Positions 42,526 through 50,371 of a stretch of 64,000 nt of DNA are shown here, piece after piece. Numbering within the stretch: the stretch's first letter is position 1; each line of letters opens with the position of its first letter. The notes under the pieces were generated by a model, which worked only from the letters and a program-made list of their open reading frames with translations, had not been told where the DNA came from and searched no databases. Position numbers and translations under genes: made by a program. Origin of the DNA: Planctomycetota bacterium. GTDB taxonomy: Bacteria; Planctomycetota; UBA1135; GCA-002686595. Location: the NCBI GenBank assembly GCA_002683825.1, contig NYUD01000031.1, positions 1 to 64,000 of the forward strand. The letters run 5' to 3'.

Positions 42526-45030
42526 ATGCACACCTCCCCTGTAAACACCACGGAAACCGCTGAAAATCGCCCCCTGGCGGGTTCCCGGCCGCAAAACCCC
42601 GCGACAGACACCGCCGAAGGGGAACCCACCGTAGTGATCACCCCGAGGAGCCCGAGCGGGGACCGAGCGGGAACCTCCTCCTCGCGCATGCAGGTCGAGA
42701 AGCGCGGCGGACGGCTCGAGTCGGTCGACGTCACGAAGATCGTCCGCGCCGTGGAGCGCTCCTGCGGAGAGCTGGATCGGGTCGATTCGATGCGTATCGC
42801 GACCCGGACGATCTCCGGACTCTACGACGGGGCGACGACGGCGGAGCTGGACCGTCTGTCGATCCAGACCGCCTCGTCCCTGATCGCCGAGGAGCCGCAG
42901 TATTCCAAGCTCGCCGCACGGCTTCTGGCCACCTACATCGACAAGGAGGTTCGCAACCAGGACATCCACTCGTTCTCCCAGGCGATTCGCCTCAGCCACG
43001 AGAACGGGCTTCTGTCCGACGAGATCAACGACTTCGTCCAGAAGAACAGGCGCAAGCTGAACGATGCGATCGAGACGGGGCGCAACGTCCGGTTCGAGTA
43101 CCTGGGGCTCCGCACGGTCTACGACCGCTACCTCCTGGTACATCCGGTCGGCCGCAAGGCGCTGGAGACGCCGCAATACTTCTTCATGCGCGTCGCCTGC
43201 GGGCTTTCGAAGGATCCGCACGAGGCGATCGAGTTCTACCGCCTGATCTCATCGCTGGAGTACCTGCCCAGCTCGCCCACGCTCTTCAATTCGGCCAGCA
43301 TGCGGTCGCAGCTTTCCTCGTGCTATCTGCTCGATTCTCCGGAAGACGATCTCATCTCCATCTACGACCGCTATTCGGACGTAGCCAAACTCTCCAAGTA
43401 CGCGGGCGGAATCGGATTGGCCTACCACCGCATTCGCGCCAAGGGTTCCCTCATCCGCGGGACCAACGGTCATTCGAACGGAATCGTGCCGTGGTTGAAA
43501 ACGCTCGATTCCTCGGTCGCCGCGGTCAATCAGGGCGGGCGTCGCAAGGGAGCCTGCTGCGTCTATCTCGAGAGCTGGCACGCGGACATCGAGGAATTCC
43601 TGGAACTGCGCGACAACACCGGAGATGAAGCGCGCCGCACCCACAACATCAACCTGGCGAACTGGATCCCGGACCTCTTCATGCACCGGGTCAAGGCCGA
43701 TGACACCTGGTCCCTGTTCGATCCGAAGGTCGTCCCGAACCTGTGCGACCTGTACGGCGAGGAGTTCGACAAGGCCTACCTCAAAGCGGAGGCCGAGGGA
43801 CTCTTCGTGCGCCAGGTATCGGCGCGCGAGCTGTACGCCAAGATGATGCGCTCGCTCGCCCAGACCGGAAACGGCTGGATGACCTACAAGGATGCAGCGA
43901 ACGAGAAATGCAACCAGACCGGCAAGCAGATTGACGGGAAGAATCCCGTCGTGCACCTCTCGAACCTGTGCACGGAGATCCTCGAGGTCACTTCGGGCCA
44001 GGAGACGGCCGTATGCAACCTGGGCTCGATCAACCTCGGCAGGCTCGTGCACGACGGCGCCTTTGACTTCGAGCGCCTGAGTGAAATCGTCGTCACCGCA
44101 GTCAGGTTCCTCGACCGTGTCATCGACATCAATTTCTACCCCACCCAAGAAGCTGAATCATCCAACAAGGCCTGGCGCCCGGTGGGTCTGGGCGAGATGG
44201 GATTGGCGGACGTTTTCTTCCAGCTGGGGCTCCCCTTCGACTCGGAAAAAGCCCGCGAGTTGACGGCCCACTTCCAGGAAGCCATCTACTTCCACGCCGT
44301 ATCGACGTCCTGCGACCTGGCGGAGAAAGAGGGCCCGCACCCCAACTACGACCTGACGCGCTCCAAGGGGGGCAAGCTCCAGTTCGATCTCTGGGGCGTG
44401 TCTCCGACCGATGAAGGCCCGATCGGCACCGCCCGCTGGGCTGAACTCAGGAAACGGGTCGCAAAGTTCGGGCTGCGCAATTCACTGCTCCTTGCCATCG
44501 CCCCGACCGCAACGATTTCTTCGATCGCCGGGTGCTACGAGTGCATCGAGCCGCAGGTTTCCAACCTGTTCAAGCGCGAGACACTCTCCGGCGACTTCCT
44601 GATCATCAACCGCTACCTCGTCGCCGACCTGCAGTCACGCGGCCTGTGGACCGAGAACATCCGAGAAAAGATCAAACGGGCGGAGGGCTCGATTCAGGAG
44701 ATCGAGGAGATCCCCTCCGACCTGCGCCTGCTGTACCGAACCGCCTGGGAAATCCCCATGCGCTCGATCATCGACATGGCGGCGGCGCGCGGCCCGTACC
44801 TGGATCAAAGCCAATCCCTCAACCTCTTCATGGAGACTCCGACCATCGGCAAGCTCTCATCGATGTACCTCTATGCCTGGGAGAAGGGCCTGAAAACCAC
44901 GTACTACCTGCGTTCACGCCCGGCGACACGAATCCGACAAACCAACGTCTCCAATTCATCCGCGACCTCCGACTCCGAAGCGGTGGCCTGTTCCCTGGAA
45001 AATCCCGAAAGCTGCGAAGCCTGCGAGTAA
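42526..45030 (+). CDS. nrdA: Class I ribonucleoside-diphosphate reductase, alpha subunit
   Basis: The 834-residue protein reduces ribonucleotides together with NrdB. An ATP-cone lies near residues 55-145 (MQVEKRGGRLESVDVTKIV). Catalytic landmarks are SSCYLLD near residue 265, RRKGACCVYLESWH near 343, the LSNLCTEIL segment with its Cys near 480, SIAGCYECIEPQVSN near 665 and the C-terminal redox pair in SCEACE. The N-terminal 50 residues are low-complexity and poorly typical, so an internal ATG at 42688 (MQVEKR) is a possible alternative start. nrdB follows after 4 nt. Confidence 0.95.
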   Translation: MHTSPVNTTETAENRPLAGSRPQNPATDTAEGEPTVVITPRSPSGDRAGTSSSRMQVEKRGGRLESVDVTKIVRAVERSCGELDRVDSMRIATRTISGLYDGATTAELDRLSIQTASSLIAEEPQYSKLAARLLATYIDKEVRNQDIHSFSQAIRLSHENGLLSDEINDFVQKNRRKLNDAIETGRNVRFEYLGLRTVYDRYLLVHPVGRKALETPQYFFMRVACGLSKDPHEAIEFYRLISSLEYLPSSPTLFNSASMRSQLSSCYLLDSPEDDLISIYDRYSDVAKLSKYAGGIGLAYHRIRAKGSLIRGTNGHSNGIVPWLKTLDSSVAAVNQGGRRKGACCVYLESWHADIEEFLELRDNTGDEARRTHNINLANWIPDLFMHRVKADDTWSLFDPKVVPNLCDLYGEEFDKAYLKAEAEGLFVRQVSARELYAKMMRSLAQTGNGWMTYKDAANEKCNQTGKQIDGKNPVVHLSNLCTEILEVTSGQETAVCNLGSINLGRLVHDGAFDFERLSEIVVTAVRFLDRVIDINFYPTQEAESSNKAWRPVGLGEMGLADVFFQLGLPFDSEKARELTAHFQEAIYFHAVSTSCDLAEKEGPHPNYDLTRSKGGKLQFDLWGVSPTDEGPIGTARWAELRKRVAKFGLRNSLLLAIAPTATISSIAGCYECIEPQVSNLFKRETLSGDFLIINRYLVADLQSRGLWTENIREKIKRAEGSIQEIEEIPSDLRLLYRTAWEIPMRSIIDMAAARGPYLDQSQSLNLFMETPTIGKLSSMYLYAWEKGLKTTYYLRSRPATRIRQTNVSNSSATSDSEAVACSLENPESCEACE

Positions 45031-45034
45031 CAAC

Positions 45035-46090
45035 ATGTCACAAGCCCTGCTCGAAAAACCCGGAACAAAAACCGCCTCCACAACCACCTCCCTCCTTCTT
45101 GCCCCGGGGATGGACCTGACGCTGCGGCCCATGCGCTATCCGCAGTTCTACGACATGTACAAGGACGCGATCAAGAACACGTGGACGGTCGAGGAAGTCG
45201 ACTTTTCCACGGATCTCGTGGATCTACAAAGCCGGCTTCTGCCGGCCGAGAGACACCTGATCAACCGGTTGATTGCGTTCTTCGCCACCGGCGACTCGAT
45301 CGTGTCCAACAATTTGGTACTGAACCTCTACAAGCACATCAACGCGCCCGAGGCGCGCATGTACCTTTCGCGGCAACTCTACGAGGAAGCGCTGCACGTT
45401 CAGTTCTATCTCACGCTGCTCGACAACTACATCCCGGATGTCCGGGAACGCGAGAAGGCCTTCTCCGCGATCCACAACATCCCCTCGCTCAAGAAGAAGG
45501 CGGATTTTTGCTTCCGCTGGATCGACTCGGTGCAGACACTCGATGAGTGCCGCACCTTCGAGGACCGTCGCAAGTTCCTCCTCAACCTGATCGCCTTCGC
45601 GTGCTGCACTGAAGGCCTCTTCTTCTTCGCAGCCTTCGCGTACGTTTACTTCCTGCGTTCGAAAGGCCTCCTGAACGGCCTCGCCTCCGGCACCAACTGG
45701 GTCTTCCGTGACGAAAGCATGCACATGCAGTTCGCTTTCGAGGTCGTCGAGACCGCTCGTCGCGAAGAGCCCGAGCTGTTCGATGACGCGATGAAGCTCG
45801 AGGTCACCCGGATGCTCGAAGAGGCCGTTGAATGTGAACTCGCCTTCGCCGAGGACATCCTCGGTCAGGGCGTCCCGGGACTCTCGCTCCAGGACATGAA
45901 CCAGTATCTCGAGTTCGTCGCCGACCAGCGCCTGTGCAACCTGGGGCTGGCGCCGCACTACGGCTCGAAGAACCCCTTCGCCTTCCTCGACCTCCAGGAC
46001 GTGCAGGAGCTCTCCAATTTCTTCGAACGCCGCGTCTCCGCCTACCAGGTCGGAGTCACGGGCGAAGTCGCCTTCGACGAGACCTTCTGA
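45035..46090 (+). CDS. nrdB: Class I ribonucleotide reductase, beta subunit
   Basis: The 351-residue protein carries the di-iron and radical site of class I reductases. The helix YEEALHVQFYLTLL gives Glu118, His121 and Tyr125, matching the Glu-x2-His-x3-Tyr pattern of E. coli (115, 118, 122), so a tyrosyl radical form is likely. Asp63 in LVDLQ, the Glu of TEGLFFFAAF and Glu/His of RDESMHMQF complete the metal ligands. It lies 4 nt after nrdA, giving a two-gene operon likely under NrdR, followed by a candidate terminator. Confidence 0.95.
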   Translation: MSQALLEKPGTKTASTTTSLLLAPGMDLTLRPMRYPQFYDMYKDAIKNTWTVEEVDFSTDLVDLQSRLLPAERHLINRLIAFFATGDSIVSNNLVLNLYKHINAPEARMYLSRQLYEEALHVQFYLTLLDNYIPDVREREKAFSAIHNIPSLKKKADFCFRWIDSVQTLDECRTFEDRRKFLLNLIAFACCTEGLFFFAAFAYVYFLRSKGLLNGLASGTNWVFRDESMHMQFAFEVVETARREEPELFDDAMKLEVTRMLEEAVECELAFAEDILGQGVPGLSLQDMNQYLEFVADQRLCNLGLAPHYGSKNPFAFLDLQDVQELSNFFERRVSAYQVGVTGEVAFDETF

Positions 46091-46153
46091 ATCCCGAGCG
46101 CCAATCACCTCGCAACGGCGCAAGACAGCCGCTGCTAGGCGGCCGCCACCCCT

Positions 46154-46177
46154 CGGCCGTCACGGGGCCGTAGTTTT
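46154..46177 (+). terminator. Candidate terminator after nrdAB
   Basis: CGGCC at 46154-46158 and GGCCG at 46166-46170 form a 5-bp GC stem with a 7-nt loop, followed by tagtttt. An upstream overlapping stem pairs CGGCCG at 46140-46145 with CGGCCG at 46154-46159. It is 64 bp after the nrdB stop and just before the VCBS-repeat gene. Confidence 0.5.
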
Positions 46178-46202
46178 GCGGAAGTACGGTAGGATGGGCC
46201 CC

Positions 46203-47639
46203 ATGAAGACCTCCCTGCTCATCCTGTTCTCCAGCCTGGCCGCCGGTCTCTCCTCCGCCCAGAACCTGAATCGGCCCCAAAGACTCCAGGTTCTCTCGGT
46301 ACATCCCGGCCCGAACGTGCTCGACGTGCCGCGCGACACGGCCATTCGCATCCGGTTCAACGGACCGATCGATCCGGCCTCCCTGGCGTCGAACAACTTC
46401 GAGGTCTTCGGACGCTGGAGCGGTGTCGCTTCCGGAACGGTCGAACTCCTGCGCGAGGGCCGGGGGCTACGCTTCGTTCCGGACGAGGATTTTGCCGCGG
46501 GCGAGCACGTCACCGTGCGGGTTTCACCGGGTATCGAGAGCCCCCTGCTGCGCACGCTCGGACGCCCGGTGACGAGCGCCTTCTGGGTGGATTCGCGGGC
46601 GAGTTCGATGAGTTTCACCCTGGTCGACACGCTGATTCCAGGAGATACGCCCTACGGATCCTACGGAGGCGATCTCGACGACGACGGGGACCTGGACCTG
46701 TGCATCCCCAACGAAGACACCTCCGACGTCTCGGTCTTTCTCAACCAGGGAGGCGGCGTCTACGGCCCGGCCACTTCATACGCCGTAGGGCTCCACTGCA
46801 GTTCGAACGAGGGGGGTGATCTCGACGGCGACGGCGACACGGACCTCGTCATCGCGAACATCCTCGACCACGACATGTCCTTTTTGCGCGGCCGCGGGGA
46901 CGGCACCTTCGACCCCCAGGTTCGACATGGCTCCGGAAACGAACCGCGGGGCATCACCATCATCGATTGCGACGGAGACGGCGACCTGGACGCCTTCACC
47001 GCCAATCGGATATCGAACGACGTCAGCATGTTTCTCAACGACGGCAGCGGGAACTTCGCCGGTGAGGTACGCCTCGACGGCATGGTGTTGAATGAGATCA
47101 ACATCACGATGGCCGACGTCGATACCGACGGTCGCCAGGACCTCGTCGTCGTAGGGCACGGCAACGGACGCGCACGCTCGATGATCTCGATGGGCGACGG
47201 GACCTTCACGCTTGGAACCTCGGTCGTCGTCGGGGCGAACCCGTGGATGGTCGTCGCCGGGGACGTGGACGGCGATGGGGATGACGACGTCGCCGTGGCC
47301 CTCGCAGGCGCTTCGGCCGTCGCCGTCGCCATGAACGACGGCGTCGGCAACTTCTCCTCCACGACGAGCTACCCGGTCGGCGCCTTTCCCATCGCCGTGG
47401 ACCTGGGGGACCTGGACGGGGACGGGGACCTCGATCTCGGCGCGAGCAGCTTCACGGGCGGCAACTTCACGCTGTATCTGAACCAGGGTAGCGGCACCTT
47501 CGCCTCCTCCATGGTCCTGCCGGCCGTCAGCACCGGCAGCTGCATGGTCATGCACGATTTTGACGGCGATGGAGACGTCGACCTGACCGGAATTGACGAA
47601 ATTGCGGACCTCGTCTTCCTCTGGAGCCAGGACGGCTGA
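46203..47639 (+). CDS. Secreted VCBS/FG-GAP-repeat protein with Ig-like domain
   Basis: The 478-residue protein starts at the ATG at 46203, which opens a signal peptide (MKTSLLILFSSLAAGLSSAQ). Residues about 30-130 look like a Big_5-type Ig-like domain (VLDVPRDTAIRIRFNGPID and AGEHVTVRVSPGI). The rest has seven Asp-rich VCBS/FG-GAP loops, for example GDLDDDGDLDL, GDLDGDGDTDL, DCDGDGDLDAF, GDVDGDGDDDV and FDGDGDVDL, spaced about 50 residues. They bind calcium and build a seven-bladed propeller. It is an extracellular or surface protein with probable binding or adhesion role. No enzyme motif is seen. Confidence 0.82.
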   Translation: MKTSLLILFSSLAAGLSSAQNLNRPQRLQVLSVHPGPNVLDVPRDTAIRIRFNGPIDPASLASNNFEVFGRWSGVASGTVELLREGRGLRFVPDEDFAAGEHVTVRVSPGIESPLLRTLGRPVTSAFWVDSRASSMSFTLVDTLIPGDTPYGSYGGDLDDDGDLDLCIPNEDTSDVSVFLNQGGGVYGPATSYAVGLHCSSNEGGDLDGDGDTDLVIANILDHDMSFLRGRGDGTFDPQVRHGSGNEPRGITIIDCDGDGDLDAFTANRISNDVSMFLNDGSGNFAGEVRLDGMVLNEINITMADVDTDGRQDLVVVGHGNGRARSMISMGDGTFTLGTSVVVGANPWMVVAGDVDGDGDDDVAVALAGASAVAVAMNDGVGNFSSTTSYPVGAFPIAVDLGDLDGDGDLDLGASSFTGGNFTLYLNQGSGTFASSMVLPAVSTGSCMVMHDFDGDGDVDLTGIDEIADLVFLWSQDG

Positions 47640-47682
47640 TCCGCAGGCGCTTTTCGGAGGGGTCCGACGCTATAGTGGCGCC

Positions 47683-47952
47683 GTGGCGACCATCACCAAC
47701 AAGACGAAGCTGCCCCTGAAGGTCCGGCTGCCGGGGGGCAAGACCCTGCACCTGGGCGCAGGATCGACGGGGCAGGTCAAGTCCAAGGCTCTCGAACACC
47801 CCCCCCTGAAGAAGCTCATCGAGGCCGGCGACATCCTGGTCGACGACGACGGGCGCAGCTCGCCCGGCGGGAGCGGGGGTTCCAACAAGGGCGTCTCGTC
47901 CTCCGGGGGGCACGGCGGCGGCACCGGGCTCCACCGCAGCGGAGATCGCTAG
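47683..47952 (+). CDS. Small planctomycete-type protein of unknown function
   Basis: Starting at the GTG at 47683 the product has 89 residues. The first 55 form a compact domain (ITNKTKLPLKVRLPGGKTLH, LGAGSTGQVKS, LKKLIEAGDILV). The rest is a Gly/Ser-rich tail. Domains of this kind, 'TN-T--PL-V-LP-GK-LHLGP', occur in small planctomycete proteins and near phage-tail-like genes, but the function is not known. The methyltransferase gene starts 10 nt later, so they are probably in one operon. Confidence 0.55.
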   Translation: MATITNKTKLPLKVRLPGGKTLHLGAGSTGQVKSKALEHPPLKKLIEAGDILVDDDGRSSPGGSGGSNKGVSSSGGHGGGTGLHRSGDR

Positions 47953-47962
47953 CCCGAGGGGC

Positions 47963-48607
47963 ATGACGTCGGCAGGGCGACTGTCCGAGGAGGTGTTCGA
48001 GGAGCTCCTGCTCCGCGGCAGCGAGATCTGGCGTGACTTCACGGCGAGCCGGGGAGGGCGCTTTACGCTCGTGATCCCCGCCGACCAGCGGGACGCGCGG
48101 GCGGCGCTCGAAGAACAGTCCGCCTGCGCTTCTTCGTTTCTCGAGCTCGGCTCGGGCGCCGGCGTCATCACGATCCTGGCCGATCTCCTCGGTTTCGACG
48201 CCTACGGTATCGAGATCGAACCCGGCCTGGTCGAGGCCTCCCAGGACCTGGCGGAACACCTCGGGTCCGGCGCAACCTTCGTCGAAGGCAGTTTCGTGCC
48301 CGTGGAGTTCCGGAACGAGGTCGAACTTCTGAGCGGGGACTTCGTGACCGTCTCCGAAGGCGCCGATGCCTACGATGAGCTGGGCTTGACGCTGCGGGAC
48401 TTCGACCTGGTCTACGGCTACCCCTGGCCGGGCGAAGAGGACTGGATGGTCGAGCTGGTCCGCCGCGAGGCCGGCCCCGACACCTCGCTCATGATGTACT
48501 CCGTGGCGGACGGCTTTCAGGTGACTCCGGCACGCGCCCAACAGAAGGCTCGCCCGGGTTCCAAGGGGGCCGATCCGTTCGTCCGGGGCATGGGAAAGCT
48601 CTCTTGA
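47963..48607 (+). CDS. Class I SAM-dependent methyltransferase-like protein
   Basis: The 214-residue protein has motif I FLELGSGAGVITILAD, the acidic strand end GIEIEPGLVEASQDLA and a later FDLVYGYPWPGEEDW, which replaces the usual D/N-PPY of nucleic-acid methylases with GYPWPG. These fit a class I methyltransferase fold, with uncertain substrate. Residues 1-45 form a helical leader. The ATG at 47963 is 10 nt after the preceding small gene. Confidence 0.72.
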   Translation: MTSAGRLSEEVFEELLLRGSEIWRDFTASRGGRFTLVIPADQRDARAALEEQSACASSFLELGSGAGVITILADLLGFDAYGIEIEPGLVEASQDLAEHLGSGATFVEGSFVPVEFRNEVELLSGDFVTVSEGADAYDELGLTLRDFDLVYGYPWPGEEDWMVELVRREAGPDTSLMMYSVADGFQVTPARAQQKARPGSKGADPFVRGMGKLS

Positions 48608-48689
48608 ATGACCCTTCCCAGTGACCCCATACGCGGGATTGCACCCTTGCCGGGACCTGGAACCCTCCTGTATCGTAGGGGCCACTGCC

Positions 48690-48956
48690 GTGGACGAAGG
48701 AAACCTCAACGACTGCATCGAGAAGCTACGCGCTGAGATCAACAGCGGCGATCCTTCGGGAGACAGCACCAAGGAACGGCTCAACCAGCTCTTGGTGGAG
48801 CTCGAGCGCAAGCTGGAGCAACCCCGTGATCAGGCGCAACACGAGACGCTTGTCGAGAATCTCAGGGAGGCCTTCGACCAGTTCAAGGTCGAGCACCCGC
48901 GCGCGACGACGCTCGTGAACAGCATCCTCGTCAGCCTCGGCGAAGCCGGGATCTGA
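48690..48956 (+). CDS. DUF4404-like small protein
   Basis: From the GTG at 48690 the product has 88 residues and fits the DUF4404 pattern: an N-terminal helix with LRAEINSG, a middle helix RLNQLLVELERKLEQ, and a conserved end LVENLREAFDQFKVEHPRAT followed by LVSLGEAGI. Small proteins of this family are of unknown function. The frame is open 23 codons upstream but that part looks noncoding. It converges on the sulfatase-like gene at 48971, with only 14 bp between the stops. Confidence 0.72.
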   Translation: MDEGNLNDCIEKLRAEINSGDPSGDSTKERLNQLLVELERKLEQPRDQAQHETLVENLREAFDQFKVEHPRATTLVNSILVSLGEAGI

Positions 48957-48970
48957 CCCGGGGGGTCGCG

Positions 48971-50281
48971 CTACTTTTCGCCGCCGTAGCCCAGGCTCGA
49001 TAGGCGCCGGATCTCCTCGGGCGTCAGCGTGATCCACTCCGACTCCGGCGTCCAGCGCGGCGCCTCGGCCTGGAGTTGTGTCCAGCGGCCCTGCAACTCC
49101 TGCACGAGATCCGGTTTGCGCCCGGCCAGGTTGCGTTTTTCGCCTGGATCGAGGTTGAGGTCGTAGAGTTCGTGTTCGCGCCGGGCATCCGGAAAGAGAT
49201 CCGCGTTCCGCTCCGTCAGCACGTACTTGTAGCCCCCCCCGATCACAGCCGCTTTGTGCCCTATCTCGGAGCGGCGCATGCTGAACACGGTGCGCTCGTC
49301 CTCGCGTCCTTCGAGATAGTTGCGGGTCAGGCTGATACCGATGTCCTGGGTCGAGGGTGGCGCCCCCAGCATGCGGCGCAGGGTCGGCAGGATGTCCACC
49401 AGTGAAACGTTCGCGCCTACCCGCCGTACCTCGGGATCCACCCCGGGATGATGGATCAAGAGCGGGATGCGCACGAGCTCGTCATAGAGCTTGAAGAGGT
49501 GGTTCCCGTCGCCGTGCTCACCGAACTCCTCTCCGTGGTCGGCCGTGATGATGACGATGTCGTCCTCGCCGATCCCGAGGGTCTCGAAGGCACGCCGCAG
49601 ATGCTGGTCGAAGTACCGGATCTCGCTGTCATAGGCCGCCCTGTTCTGTTCGTGGACGTCCGTGGAAGTGGACGGTTCATGCCACGGCTCGCGCTCGTGA
49701 TAGGGCAAGTGCGGGTCCATGTAGTGCAGATAGAGGAAAAAAGGCCGCGCGGAACGGATCTCGGCGCCCCACTCCAAAAGCGACTTTTCGACCGCCGGCG
49801 CGCCCTCGTAGTCGAACTGGACGAAGCGGTCGAAACCCCGCTCGAATCCCTCAGCCGCACAGATGTTCGGGTTGTCGGCGATGCCGAAGGTGCGGTAACC
49901 GAGCGAGCGCATGAACTCCGGCAGCGTCTCCAGTTCCTCGGGGATACGGTTCAGCTCGAGATCGCCGCGCATACGCTTGAGGCCCTGATAGGCGTTCATA
50001 CCCATCGTCACGCCGTGTTGAATGGGGTAGACGCCCGTGAACAGCGACGCGGCGGCGGGGGCGGTCCACGAGGAGGTCGAGAAGGCGCGGTCGAAAGAAA
50101 CGGACCGCTCCGCCCACTCGGCGAGGAAGGGCGCCGTCTCGCGGTCGTAGCCATAGAGGCCCAGGTGATCGGCACGGAGCGTGTCGACGACCACGACGAC
50201 GACGTCCGGAAGCTCGTCGCTGCGCCCGGATCCGCACGCGAAAAGCGCTGCCAAGACCGCAAGAAGGCACGCGACTCGCAT
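48971..50281 (-). CDS. Sulfatase-like lipoprotein with Thr in nucleophile position
   Basis: The start at 50281 (MRVACLLAVLAALFAC) gives a lipoprotein of 436 residues with Cys16. The sulfatase-superfamily fold begins at VVVVVVDTLRADHLGLYGYD. The nucleophile region is SWTAPAAASLFTG with Thr73, close to that of the membrane sulfatase-like protein at 23575 and lacking the formylglycine Cys. ITADHGEEFGEHGDGNH supplies metal ligands. HYMDPHLPYHE is the conserved substrate-site block. It ends in LSSLGYGGEK without TPRs. Substrate is unknown. Confidence 0.82.
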   Translation of the reverse strand: MRVACLLAVLAALFACGSGRSDELPDVVVVVVDTLRADHLGLYGYDRETAPFLAEWAERSVSFDRAFSTSSWTAPAAASLFTGVYPIQHGVTMGMNAYQGLKRMRGDLELNRIPEELETLPEFMRSLGYRTFGIADNPNICAAEGFERGFDRFVQFDYEGAPAVEKSLLEWGAEIRSARPFFLYLHYMDPHLPYHEREPWHEPSTSTDVHEQNRAAYDSEIRYFDQHLRRAFETLGIGEDDIVIITADHGEEFGEHGDGNHLFKLYDELVRIPLLIHHPGVDPEVRRVGANVSLVDILPTLRRMLGAPPSTQDIGISLTRNYLEGREDERTVFSMRRSEIGHKAAVIGGGYKYVLTERNADLFPDARREHELYDLNLDPGEKRNLAGRKPDLVQELQGRWTQLQAEAPRWTPESEWITLTPEEIRRLSSLGYGGEK

Positions 50282-50371
50282 CGGTTCGAATCTAGCAGCT
50301 AAGAGCCGGGGCGACAACCACGGCCCTGGCGCTTGCCAACACAGTGGACATCGACGAGCATCCCCCTACCC

